In this document: piece after piece, positions 6,720-13,905 of the stretch
Numbering within the stretch: the first letter of the stretch is position 1
How the letters are laid out: each line of letters opens with the position of its first letter
DNA from: 66-474 sp035249175
GTDB lineage: Bacteria; Pseudomonadota; Gammaproteobacteria; Xanthomonadales; Rhodanobacteraceae
NCBI GenBank assembly: GCA_035249175.1
Contig: DATFGT010000085.1
Location: forward strand, 1 to 13,905
Direction: 5' to 3'
Length of the DNA stretch: 13,905 nucleotides
Notes under the pieces: generated by a model
The model's input: only the letters and a program-made list of their open reading frames with translations
The model's database searches: none
What the model was told of the DNA's origin: nothing
Translations under genes and position numbers: made by a program

Positions 6720-6916
6720 GCGCCAAGCGTAGCGCAGTCCGATGAATGCGACTGCGAACTTCGCCCCGTAACCGAGCAGCCATGACCACCCCCGCGCGCT
6801 TTTCAACCCTCTTGAATCACCGGAGCGTCCTTGCACGCACACTCAGGGCGCGCAAGACCGGAGTTGTGGAGGCATGGCGCGGCGCGCCCGCCGAAGCGCC
6901 CAGCAACCATTTCGCC

Positions 6917-7630
6917 TCAGGGTTTGACGCCCAAAAGGTGTATGTCAAACACCAGGGCTTCGTTCGGCCCGATGCGCGGTGGAGAACCCCGGATTCCGTA
7001 AGCCTGGTCGGGCGGAATGAACACCTGCCAGTGATCGCCGACGTGCATGCGCGTGATGATCTCGCGCCAGCCCGGAATCATCTGATTCACCGGAAACACC
7101 ACGGGTTTGCCGCGGTCCTCGGTATTGTCGAACACAGTGCCATCCAGAAACTCGCCGCGATATTGCAGCGTGACTTCGCTGTCGAGTGTCGGGCTCTTGT
7201 CGCCCTTGCCGCCATCGAGCACCTTGTACTGCACGCCGGACGGCAGCGTGACCATGCCCTGCTTCTTGCCGTTCTCGACGAAGAACGTGTGCGCCTTTTT
7301 CAGATTCGCGGTCGCGATCTTTTCGTAAGCGGCACGGGCCTCGGCCACCATCTTGCGCTGCATGGTCTGGATGACTTGCTGCATCACCTGCGGCGAATAC
7401 TCGGGCTTCTTGCGCGAGTAACCATCCTGCACGCCGCGCAACACAGTGGCGATGTCGATGTCGAGGTTGCGCTGCCCGAGATCGAGACCCGCCTCGTAGC
7501 CGAGCGCGTAGGAAAGTTCCGCGCGATTTGCCACAGGCGCGGCCGACGACTTCGGTGGCTGTGCGGGCGCGCGGTCGAGCGGCCACAGCGCGCCCGCAAC
7601 CAGCACCATCACGATGACAACCCTGTTCAT
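6917..7630 (-). CDS. FKBP-type peptidyl-prolyl isomerase, exported (FkpA/Mip-like)
   Basis: This is a 237-residue periplasmic folding catalyst. ATG 7630 gives a signal peptide with a hydrophobic core (VVIVMVLVAGALW) and likely cleavage after APAQ near residue 24; the 16 extra upstream codons would spoil it. Residues about 35-125 form the helical N-terminal dimerisation domain of Mip/FkpA proteins (ELSYALGYEAGLDLGQ, then a long charged helix). The catalytic FKBP domain spans about 130-237. Conserved pocket residues are visible in YRGEFLDGTVFDNT (Tyr157, Phe167, Asp168), IPGW (185-188, Trp188 at the pocket floor), IPPDQAYG (Tyr211) and ALVFDIHLL. It follows the DUF1684 gene by 113 nt, so it may have its own promoter. 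Annotated relatives are called fkpA, mip or fklB; I leave the symbol open. Confidence 0.92.
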   Translation of the reverse strand: MNRVVIVMVLVAGALWPLDRAPAQPPKSSAAPVANRAELSYALGYEAGLDLGQRNLDIDIATVLRGVQDGYSRKKPEYSPQVMQQVIQTMQRKMVAEARAAYEKIATANLKKAHTFFVENGKKQGMVTLPSGVQYKVLDGGKGDKSPTLDSEVTLQYRGEFLDGTVFDNTEDRGKPVVFPVNQMIPGWREIITRMHVGDHWQVFIPPDQAYGIRGSPPRIGPNEALVFDIHLLGVKP

Positions 7631-7743
7631 GCCGATTCCAGATCCGCTATCCGTTTCGCGCAGCCGTGGCCCGCACACTGTCTCGACGCCTGCTCTCGAT
7701 GACCGGAGCTTTGAGTCACCGGGCCCTGAAAGGTTCCCGAATA

Positions 7744-8577
7744 CTAAGGGGTTTTGCGGTATTTGAGCTCGCCCGCCGTCACTCGTACGTCCAATCGGTT
7801 TTCCGGCGGTGCCAGCGGACAGGTTGCAAACGGGGTGAACGCGCAGGGCGGATTGTAGGCTTTGTTGAAATCCAGCACGATCTTGCCGTCGCGCGGCATG
7901 TCGGCATACAGGAACCGTGCCGCGCCGTAAGTCTCCTTGCCCGAGGTCGCGTCGGCGAAGATCAGGAACAGTTGCGTGTCGCCGGGCACCTCAATCACCG
8001 GATACAACTCGAACCGCCGCCCTTCGCGCTCGAAAACCGCTTTTCCCGGCGCCGGATAATTTTCGATGGTGCCGATCACGGTGCCGGTGGCGAGCTGGAA
8101 TAGCGGGTCCAGCGGCAGCCAGTCCGCGACGACACGCCACGTGCTGTCGACGGGAAACCGCTCGATGCCGGCAAATTGCGTGCGCGTGGCGGCTTTGCTG
8201 TCGCGCACACGCAGCCCTTTGCGGCCGCCGCGATCGATCGCAATGAAGTTCACCGAACCGAACGCAACGGTGGTCGGATGGGCATGGCTGTCGTCCACCA
8301 ACCCCGCATTCTTTTGCGCGACGCCATCGATGGTCACGCCGTCGACCGCATCGAGCACGATCGACAATGCGTCGTCGGACCATTCGATCGTGCCGAGATG
8401 CGCCGGCGCCTTCACCAGCACGATGTCGTTGTCCGCCGCGCTGCCGATCCGGTTCGCGCCCGGCTTCAGCCATTCCAGACCGATCAGGCTCAACCAGCCA
8501 TCCGGCGCGGCCAGGCGTTTGATGCGCGCCGCGTGCCAGCGCTCGATTTCCTGCCTGTACTCGCGATCCGTATCCAT
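7744..8577 (-). CDS. DUF1684 domain-containing protein
   Basis: This 277-residue protein belongs to the DUF1684 family, whose function is not established. The family's C-terminal signature is complete: GKETYGAARFLYADMP (213-228), then LDFNKAYNPPCAFTPFATCP (235-254), PPENRL and AGELKY, with conserved cysteines 245 and 253. The N-terminal part reads WLKPGANRIGSAADNDIVL (36-54), which resembles the opening of an FHA-like beta sandwich. No signal peptide is seen with the chosen start. The open frame reaches 27 codons further into mutL. ATG 8577 is preferred because it begins the family-typical YRQEIERWHAARI helix and lies 5 nt after the mutL stop, with a G-rich stretch (GGGCGG) in ribosome-site position. 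It is almost certainly co-transcribed with mutL, though a link to repair is not implied. Confidence 0.88.
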   Translation of the reverse strand: MDTDREYRQEIERWHAARIKRLAAPDGWLSLIGLEWLKPGANRIGSAADNDIVLVKAPAHLGTIEWSDDALSIVLDAVDGVTIDGVAQKNAGLVDDSHAHPTTVAFGSVNFIAIDRGGRKGLRVRDSKAATRTQFAGIERFPVDSTWRVVADWLPLDPLFQLATGTVIGTIENYPAPGKAVFEREGRRFELYPVIEVPGDTQLFLIFADATSGKETYGAARFLYADMPRDGKIVLDFNKAYNPPCAFTPFATCPLAPPENRLDVRVTAGELKYRKTP

Positions 8578-8582
8578 GTCGG

Positions 8583-10376
8583 TTACCGCCCACGCAAAAA
8601 CAATTTGTCCAGCTCCACTACCGAGAGCTGCGTCCATGTCGGTCGCCCGTGATTGCACTGCCCGGACCGTTCGGTGGCTTCCATTTCACGCAGCAGCGCA
8701 TTCATTTCGGGAATCGTCAGGCGCCGATGCGCGCGCACCGAACCGTGGCAGGCCATCGTCGACAGCAATTCGTTCTGAAGCTCTTCCAGCCGGCGCGAAC
8801 TGCCGTGCTCGGCGAGTTCGCCCAGCACGTCGCGCGCGAGTTGCGCCACGTCGGCGCCGTCCAGCAACGCGGGGATCCGGCGCGCGGTGACTTGCCGCGG
8901 GCCGCTGCGATCGAGCTCGAGTCCGCACTCGGCCAGCGTGGCCGCATGTTCTTCCGCAGCCGCCGCTTCGCGTTCGCTGACCGCGATCGCTTGCGGCACC
9001 AGCAACTGCTGCGCGCGAACCTGATGCGCGTCGCGCGAGGCCTTCAGTTTCTCGTAGGTAACACGCTCGTGTGCGGCGTGCATGTCCACCAGCACCAGTC
9101 CCTGGGCGTTCTCGGCGAGGATGTAGATGCCCGCAAGCTGCGCCAATGCGTAACCCAGCGGCGGCGCTTCACCCGCTGCAGTTTCCGGCAACGGCGCATG
9201 CGCAATGGGCGTGGCGTCGCGCTGGCCGAGCAGCACGGCGTAGGGATCGGCATGCGCTTCACGCACGCCCAGTCCGAATTGCTGCGGTGGCGCCACGGCA
9301 TACGCGAGCGACGCGCCACTGGTTCGCGCAGGAGCAAATGCAGGCGCTGGCGAAGGTGACGCTGCCACAATCTGTTCGCCCGCGCGCGTGTGCGCCACCG
9401 CATCGTGCAATGCATGGAAAAGGAAATCGTGCACCAGACGCGCATCGCGAAAGCGCACCTCGCGCTTGGCCGGATGCACGTTGACATCCACTGCAGCCGG
9501 ATCGAGCTCCAGGAACAGCACGAACGCAGGATGCCGGCCGTGGTACAGCACGTCCTCGTAGGCCTGCCGCACCGCGTGCGCAACGCTGCGATCGCGCACC
9601 AGTCGTCCGTTGACGTGGAAATACTGCTGGTCGGCCTGCGCACGCGACGCCGTCGGCAAGCCGATCCATCCGGTCAGCCGCAAACCCGCCGCGGCATGTT
9701 CGATGTGCAAACAATTTTGCGCGAAGGTGTCGCCCAGCAGTTCCCCTGCGCGTTGCAGTTGCGCGGATTCATCCGGCGCTGGCTTCAGCATCCGCACCGG
9801 CTTACCGTTGTGGACCAGCCGGAATTCCACATCCGGTCGCGCCAAGGCGAGCGAGCGGATCAATTCGTCGACGTGCCCGAATTCGGTGCGCTCGGCACGC
9901 AGGAACTTGCGCCGCGCGGGCACCGCGTGGAACAGGTCGCGCACCTCGATGGTGGTACCGATGGGATGCGCGGCGGGCTGCGGAGCGGCATTGCCGTATC
10001 CGTCGAGGCGCGTGCCGTGGCCGTCGTTCGCACGCCGTGATGTCAGGCTCATCCGCGACACCGACGCAATCGACGCCAGCGCCTCGCCGCGAAAACCCAT
10101 GCTGGCGACGCGCGTCAAATCGTCGAACGTCGCGATCTTGCTGGTCGCATGCGGCGCCAGCGCCAGCGGCAGTTCATCCGGTGCAATGCCGGCGCCGTCG
10201 TCGCGCACCCGGATCAGCCGCATTCCGCCTTGTTCGATCTCCACATCGATGCGACGCGCGCCGGCATCGAGGCTGTTCTCGGCCAGTTCCTTCACCACCG
10301 ATGCGGGGCGTTCGATGACTTCGCCCGCGGCGATCTGGTTGACGAGTTCGGGTGAAAGCGGACGAATCGACGGCAT
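8583..10376 (-). CDS. mutL: DNA mismatch repair protein MutL (endonuclease-type)
   Basis: This 597-residue mismatch repair protein has an N-terminal GHKL ATPase. Its motifs are VVKELAENSLDAGA (Glu30, Asn34), DDGAGI (59-64), the ATP-lid HATSKI (76-81) and GFRGEALASI (94-103). A low-complexity linker rich in Ala and Pro follows. The C-terminal dimerisation domain carries DMHAAHERVTYE (431-442), fitting the metal-binding D-[QM]-H-A-x2-E-x4-E motif of nicking MutL proteins, together with ACHGSVRA (542-549) and QCNHGRP (573-579), the other zinc-site elements. E. coli MutL lacks this motif and relies on MutH. This protein should therefore nick DNA itself in a strand-directed, methylation-independent way. 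The frame is open for 42 codons upstream; ATG 10376 begins the universal MPSIRPLSPELVNQIAAGEV-type N-terminus. DUF5996 ends 49 nt upstream. Confidence 0.97.
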   Translation of the reverse strand: MPSIRPLSPELVNQIAAGEVIERPASVVKELAENSLDAGARRIDVEIEQGGMRLIRVRDDGAGIAPDELPLALAPHATSKIATFDDLTRVASMGFRGEALASIASVSRMSLTSRRANDGHGTRLDGYGNAAPQPAAHPIGTTIEVRDLFHAVPARRKFLRAERTEFGHVDELIRSLALARPDVEFRLVHNGKPVRMLKPAPDESAQLQRAGELLGDTFAQNCLHIEHAAAGLRLTGWIGLPTASRAQADQQYFHVNGRLVRDRSVAHAVRQAYEDVLYHGRHPAFVLFLELDPAAVDVNVHPAKREVRFRDARLVHDFLFHALHDAVAHTRAGEQIVAASPSPAPAFAPARTSGASLAYAVAPPQQFGLGVREAHADPYAVLLGQRDATPIAHAPLPETAAGEAPPLGYALAQLAGIYILAENAQGLVLVDMHAAHERVTYEKLKASRDAHQVRAQQLLVPQAIAVSEREAAAAEEHAATLAECGLELDRSGPRQVTARRIPALLDGADVAQLARDVLGELAEHGSSRRLEELQNELLSTMACHGSVRAHRRLTIPEMNALLREMEATERSGQCNHGRPTWTQLSVVELDKLFLRGR

Positions 10377-10425
10377 CGGCGAAGTATGACGGACCACGGC
10401 GACGATCGCATCACGGTGAAGATCA

Positions 10426-11334
10426 TCAATCCATCGATGTCCGATCCAGTGCCTTGCGATTCCAGTGCGCGAGGTCCGCGGCGCGCGCGTAGGTGCTGTC
10501 AATGAAGGCGTGGATCATCGCGTCCGGAGAGTCGGCCTGCCGCACCGCTCCGTACGGCAGGATGAACTCACCGAGGCCTTGGTGGTAATACGCCGCACCC
10601 GGTTGCACCTGCGCGTCCTTCAACCCGGCCGGTTGCGGCACGGCATAGGCGTAGAACGCCGGTTCCAGCACCGGCCCGCTGCCCGGCCAGAAACCGTGGC
10701 TGATCACTTCGTGCGAATACGCGTCACGCTCGAACGCCGCTCCGTCGCGCGGCGGTGCCCGTCGCCCGGAAAACCGCGTCACCGCCAGGTCGAAACTGCC
10801 CCAGAAGAAATTCACCGGGCTGCACTTGCCGACGAACGTGCACTGCGAGTCGGTGAACACACGATCCACCTGCACCAGGATGCGGCGCAAGCGGTCGGCG
10901 TATTCGCGGTCGTAGCTGTGATGCTCCGTGTCGCGGTCCAGCCGGATCGGTTCGGGCAGTTCCGTCGATGTCGGCCGGATCTTCACCGGCAAGCCCATGT
11001 CGTCCAGCGTGTCCAATAACGCGCGATAAAAATCGGCGACGCTGCGTGGCTTCAGTTCCAGCGTGCGCGTCTCGGCATCCGACGTGCAAACCCGCAACTG
11101 GTGATCGATGAAATCGAACTGGATCGTGAAGGTGCGCGTATCGTGCGGCAGCGGGCGCGTGGTCAGGCCACGCGGCGTGACCCGCAACGCCACGGCCCAG
11201 CAGTGATCGAGCGGGGCGGCGAGCGCCAAGGCGATCTTGCCCACCACCTGCGACCACAGGTGCAACGTGGCGTAGGTGTCCTTCCACGCCTCATACGGCA
11301 GCGCAGGCCAGCAGGCGTCGTTGTCCGGTCTCAT
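10426..11334 (-). CDS. DUF5996 family protein
   Basis: This is a 302-residue protein of the DUF5996 family, of unknown function. It opens with the typical WPALPYEAWKDTYATLHLW, then QVVGKIALAL. Further conserved-looking blocks are FIDHQL, TSTELPEPIRLDRDTEHHSY, the Trp- and Phe-rich GKCSPVNFFWGSFDLAVTRFSGR, and near the end a His- and Tyr-rich AYYHQGLGEFILPYG. There are no membrane helices or signal peptide, so it is probably cytoplasmic. The start is well fixed: AGGAGG lies 9 nt before ATG 11334, the strongest ribosome site I see in the window. It is the first gene of the mutL group, 49 nt ahead of mutL. The upstream region is filled by REP palindromes, so its promoter is either within or beyond them. 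Confidence 0.85.
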   Translation of the reverse strand: MRPDNDACWPALPYEAWKDTYATLHLWSQVVGKIALALAAPLDHCWAVALRVTPRGLTTRPLPHDTRTFTIQFDFIDHQLRVCTSDAETRTLELKPRSVADFYRALLDTLDDMGLPVKIRPTSTELPEPIRLDRDTEHHSYDREYADRLRRILVQVDRVFTDSQCTFVGKCSPVNFFWGSFDLAVTRFSGRRAPPRDGAAFERDAYSHEVISHGFWPGSGPVLEPAFYAYAVPQPAGLKDAQVQPGAAYYHQGLGEFILPYGAVRQADSPDAMIHAFIDSTYARAADLAHWNRKALDRTSMD

Positions 11335-11376
11335 GGTCGCCGCCCTCCTCTGGTGAAGGTCGACCATCGTAGCGCG

Positions 11377-11414
11377 GTAGGACGGGAGAAGCCGCGCAGC
11401 CGTGCATCCCGCCG
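11377..11414 (+). repeat. REP palindrome, long type, site 2 copy a
   Basis: GTAG, then GACGGGA (11381-11387), a 19-nt loop, and TCCCGCC (11407-11413). One base in the left arm breaks an otherwise complete 7-bp stem. The same length and layout as copy c and the site 1 long copy place it in one family. It shares the upstream flank AGCGCG with copy c. Confidence 0.78.
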
Positions 11415-11429
11415 TTTCATATGTAGCGC

Positions 11430-11460
11430 GGCGGGATGCGCTTCGCTACTCCCGCCCTAC
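11430..11460 (-). repeat. REP palindrome, short type, site 2 copy b
   Basis: Read on the minus strand this is GTAG, GGCGGGA, a 13-nt loop (GTAGCGAAGCGCA) and TCCCGCC, an intact 31-nt element. The loop contains GCGAAGC (complement of 11440-11446), a heptamer known to fold into an exceptionally stable DNA mini-hairpin. It is inverted relative to the long copies on either side. Confidence 0.78.
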
Positions 11461-11475
11461 GGCGGCTGGAGCGCG

Positions 11476-11513
11476 GTAGGGCGGGAGTAGCCGCGTAGCG
11501 GCGCATCCCGCCG
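11476..11513 (+). repeat. REP palindrome, long type, site 2 copy c
   Basis: This is the most complete long copy: GTAG, GGCGGGA (11480-11486), a loop containing the inner palindrome GCCGC GTA GCGGC, and TCCCGCC (11506-11512). With copies a and b it forms a long-short-long array in alternating orientation inside the divergent DUF5996/pirin intergenic region. Confidence 0.82.
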
Positions 11514-11536
11514 ACCGCCATGCCATCGTTCGTCAT

Positions 11537-11565
11537 GCGGCGCGCAGCGCCGCCTTGTCTTTTGC
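11537..11565 (+). terminator. GC-rich hairpin with trailing T-rich tract, upstream of the pirin gene
   Basis: A perfect 7-bp stem, GCGGCGC and GCGCCGC (11537-11543 and 11547-11553), closes a GCA triloop. It is followed on the plus strand by CTTGTCTTTT. The shape is that of an intrinsic terminator, but no gene on the plus strand ends here. If the pirin promoter lies upstream, it could act as an attenuator; otherwise it insulates pirin from read-through out of the REP array. Confidence 0.35.
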
Positions 11566-11663
11566 GTAGCCGGAATCCCGCGTCTTCGCTTCCATTTTGC
11601 TTCGATTGGTTTCGCTTCCGGAACGATGCACACTATTCGCATGTCGCCAATCGGAGCGAGCCC

Positions 11664-12371
<708 letters not shown>

Positions 12372-12399
12372 GCCGGCGAAGACGAACGAAGCGAACGGC

Positions 12400-12445
12400 G
12401 CCAGGTTCACTTGTCCACTTGCCGAAGTGAACCCGGCCTCGTTTT
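12400..12445 (+). terminator. Probable rho-independent terminator after the pirin gene
   Basis: GGTTCACTT (12404-12412) pairs perfectly with AAGTGAACC (12425-12433) across a 12-nt loop. Beyond one A/C mismatch, GCC pairs with GGC. CTCGTTTT follows, a short T-tract. It begins 29 nt after the pirin stop. The long loop and brief T-run make it a moderate rather than strong terminator. Confidence 0.6.
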
Positions 12446-12579
12446 GAAGACGGCCGGCCGCGCCATTCACTCCACGATTTCCGCGTTTCACGCCGCTGGC
12501 CGGCACCCTCGTCGCATGCCGCTTTCTCCGCCGTAGCAGGCCGCTATGCTTCGGCCCGACGCTTCGGGAGCAAGCCGCC

Positions 12580-13863
12580 ATGTTCAAAGGGATCTTCTTC
12601 GTCTTGCGCATCGCCATCGCCTGGACGCTGCTGTTCATCGCGCTGTTGATCATCCTGCTGAACGCGATCGATGCGACCGACGACTCCGGACCGTTCGTGC
12701 TGGCCGCGTTCATCCTCGGCGCGCTGGTCATCGCCGGTGCGGTGTCGCACGTACGCCGGGTGCGCCTGATCGCGGGCCGCGTCGACGAGGGCACGCTGCG
12801 CAGCCGTCAGCGGCGGCAGATCGAAATTCCGTTCGAAGCCGGCGAAGCCTTCGACATGCTCGATGCAGCCGTCCGCGAACTGCCGCGCAGCCAGGAAATC
12901 GAAAGCGCACGCGACAGCCTGCAATTGCGCGCCAAGGTCGGGCGGCCGTACGTGTACGGGCACAGCCGCCTTGCGCGTCTGAATCCGGCCAACTGGTTCG
13001 GCAGCTCGCGCAACCAGGTGACCGCCACCATCACGCCCGGCGACGGCACCGGCAGCGTCACGTTGATCTGCGAGCCGGAAGCCGCCGCGTGGTCCGACTG
13101 GTTCCGCGTCGATGACGGCACCAATTTCGAGAATGCCGAGGCGATCACCCGCGCGATAGCGCGACGGATTGCCGAGCGCCGCCGCAACGAACAACGCGCC
13201 GCCGAGCAGACCGCGACGGAAAAGGAACTCTCGGTCGCGCGCCTCAACCTGCTGCACGCCCAGATCGAACCGCACTTCCTCTACAACACCTTGGCCAATG
13301 CGCAGGTGCTGACGCGCAGCGAGCCGCAGCAGGCCGATCGCATGCTCGGACATTTGATCCAGTACCTGCGGCATTCGCTGCCCAGCACGGACGGCGCGAT
13401 GTCCACGCTCGGCGACGAACTGGAACGCACCCGCGCCTACCTCGAGATCCTGCGCATCCGAATGGGACCGCGGCTGGCGCTGGAAGTGGACGTGCCGGAC
13501 GCGCTGCGCGCGATCCAGATGCCGTCGATGATGCTGCAGACGCTCGTCGAGAACGCGATCAAGCACGGACTCGAGCCCAAGCCGGACGGCGGCAAGCTCG
13601 AGATCGCCGCCGAGGTCGCCGACGGGCAACTCGCCGTCCACGTGCGGGATACGGGGATGGGGTTCATGCCGAAAGCGGAATCGGGGGTCGGGCTCGCCAA
13701 CATCCGCGAGCGGCTGGCCGCGTTGTACGGCGGGCGCGCCGAATTGATCATCTCCGTGCCGCCGACCGGGGGCACGTGCGCTACCATCAAGGTGCCCTAC
13801 GAGATCGCCGCTGCGCGGCCCGACCCGTCGCCGCCCTCGGAAAGCCGACCCGACAAGTCCTGA
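12580..13863 (+). CDS. LytS/YehU-type sensor histidine kinase with unassigned middle domain
   Basis: This is a 427-residue membrane sensor kinase of the His_kinase (PF06580) class that partners LytTR-type regulators. Two membrane helices (about 6-28 and 38-57) are joined by a very short outside loop. A cytoplasmic segment of about 110 residues (78-200) follows, which I cannot assign to PAS, GAF or HAMP. The phosphoacceptor region is LHAQIEPHFLYNTLAN with His232. The ATPase domain has the N box TLVENAIKHGL (Asn325), DTGMGF (Asp357) and GVGLANIRERL (369-379). The Pro- and Ser-rich tail after about 410 looks unstructured. GGGAG at 9 nt before ATG 12580 supports the start. The next gene begins 2 nt after the stop, so the pair is co-transcribed. 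Closest characterised relatives by layout are AlgZ/FimS-like kinases. Confidence 0.92.
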   Translation: MFKGIFFVLRIAIAWTLLFIALLIILLNAIDATDDSGPFVLAAFILGALVIAGAVSHVRRVRLIAGRVDEGTLRSRQRRQIEIPFEAGEAFDMLDAAVRELPRSQEIESARDSLQLRAKVGRPYVYGHSRLARLNPANWFGSSRNQVTATITPGDGTGSVTLICEPEAAAWSDWFRVDDGTNFENAEAITRAIARRIAERRRNEQRAAEQTATEKELSVARLNLLHAQIEPHFLYNTLANAQVLTRSEPQQADRMLGHLIQYLRHSLPSTDGAMSTLGDELERTRAYLEILRIRMGPRLALEVDVPDALRAIQMPSMMLQTLVENAIKHGLEPKPDGGKLEIAAEVADGQLAVHVRDTGMGFMPKAESGVGLANIRERLAALYGGRAELIISVPPTGGTCATIKVPYEIAAARPDPSPPSESRPDKS

Positions 13864-13865
13864 CC

Positions 13866-13905
13866 GTGCCCCCCCAACCTTCCGCGGCGCCGACCGCCAT
13901 CGTCG
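13866..13905 (+). CDS. Probable LytTR-type response regulator (5' fragment, cut at right edge)
   Basis: Only 13 codons are visible. GTG at 13866, 2 nt after the kinase stop, opens a frame reading MPPQPSAAPTAIV up to the edge. The end of this peptide resembles the start of a receiver domain (first beta strand, normally followed by an acidic Asp-Asp/Glu pair). LytS-type kinases are usually followed by a LytTR response regulator such as AlgR. No ATG is available nearby and no clear ribosome site is seen, so translation is probably coupled to the kinase. Identity rests on position and this short strand. Confidence 0.5.
   Translation, partial: MPPQPSAAPTAIV

Noticed and set aside
6720..6916. Possible small gene in the gap between the FKBP and DUF1289 genes
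   Set aside because: The upstream extension of the DUF1289 frame and the plus-strand frame here show no conserved pattern or ribosome site. Apart from the shared 12-mer I see nothing firm.
6746..7702. Plus-strand open frame (318 codons) opposite the FKBP gene
   Set aside because: The minus strand encodes an intact signal peptide plus FKBP domain; the plus-strand peptide has no pattern.
11371..11516. CRISPR-like cluster of repeats
   Set aside because: The units alternate in orientation, differ in length and have spacers of only about 15 nt. They are REP palindromes, not a CRISPR array.
12541..12579. Promoter directly upstream of the histidine kinase (TATGCT near 12543)
   Set aside because: The -10-like hexamer has no convincing -35 at normal spacing, so I do not list it as a feature.
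12544..13641. Minus-strand open frame (365 codons) opposite the histidine kinase
   Set aside because: It has no recognisable domain, while the plus strand carries the full H, N and G boxes of a kinase.

Overview
The window is high-GC DNA, densely packed with genes, and almost all of it can be assigned to known families. The gene content and the GTAG-headed REP palindromes suggest a gammaproteobacterium of the Lysobacterales (Xanthomonadaceae/Rhodanobacteraceae). The supporting points are a MarR - outer-membrane factor - EmrA - EmrB pump cluster ordered like emrRCAB of Stenotrophomonas, a MutL carrying a DMHA-type endonuclease motif, and a LytS-type kinase followed at once by what looks like its regulator. 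This placement is an inference; there is no rRNA or other marker gene.

Positions 1-4801 (minus strand) hold a tripartite multidrug efflux operon. In order of transcription it contains a MarR-family regulator, a NodT-type outer-membrane lipoprotein, an EmrA-type membrane fusion protein and an EmrB-type DHA2 transporter, which is cut by the left window edge. A strong sigma70-like promoter lies directly before the regulator's ATG, and a palindrome covers its -35 box, which fits autorepression relieved by a pump substrate. The outer-membrane gene and emrA overlap by ATGA.

Positions 4802-5071 hold no convincing gene. They contain an AT-rich hairpin and a head-to-head pair of REP palindromes. Positions 5072-6719 (minus) are a tight three-gene operon joined by two ATGA overlaps: a DUF1289 cysteine-motif protein, a CoA-pyrophosphatase-type Nudix hydrolase and 3-mercaptopyruvate sulfurtransferase. 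Positions 6917-11334 (minus) carry a DUF5996 protein, mutL, a DUF1684 protein and a periplasmic FKBP-type prolyl isomerase. Spacings are 49 nt between DUF5996 and mutL, 5 nt between mutL and DUF1684, and 113 nt before the FKBP gene.

Positions 11335-11663 are the divergent intergenic region. It holds three further REP palindromes and a GC-rich hairpin. To the right, on the plus strand, are a pirin-family cupin protein (11664-12371) with a probable terminator, then a LytS-type sensor histidine kinase (12580-13863). The start of a probable response regulator is cut by the right edge.

I see no phage, insertion sequence, CRISPR, tRNA or rRNA, and no clear new multi-gene system. The points most worth following up are the nearly leaderless, operator-covered promoter of the efflux operon, the alternating long and short REP subtypes, a possible 41-codon leader ORF before the outer-membrane gene, and an unassigned cytoplasmic domain inside the histidine kinase.
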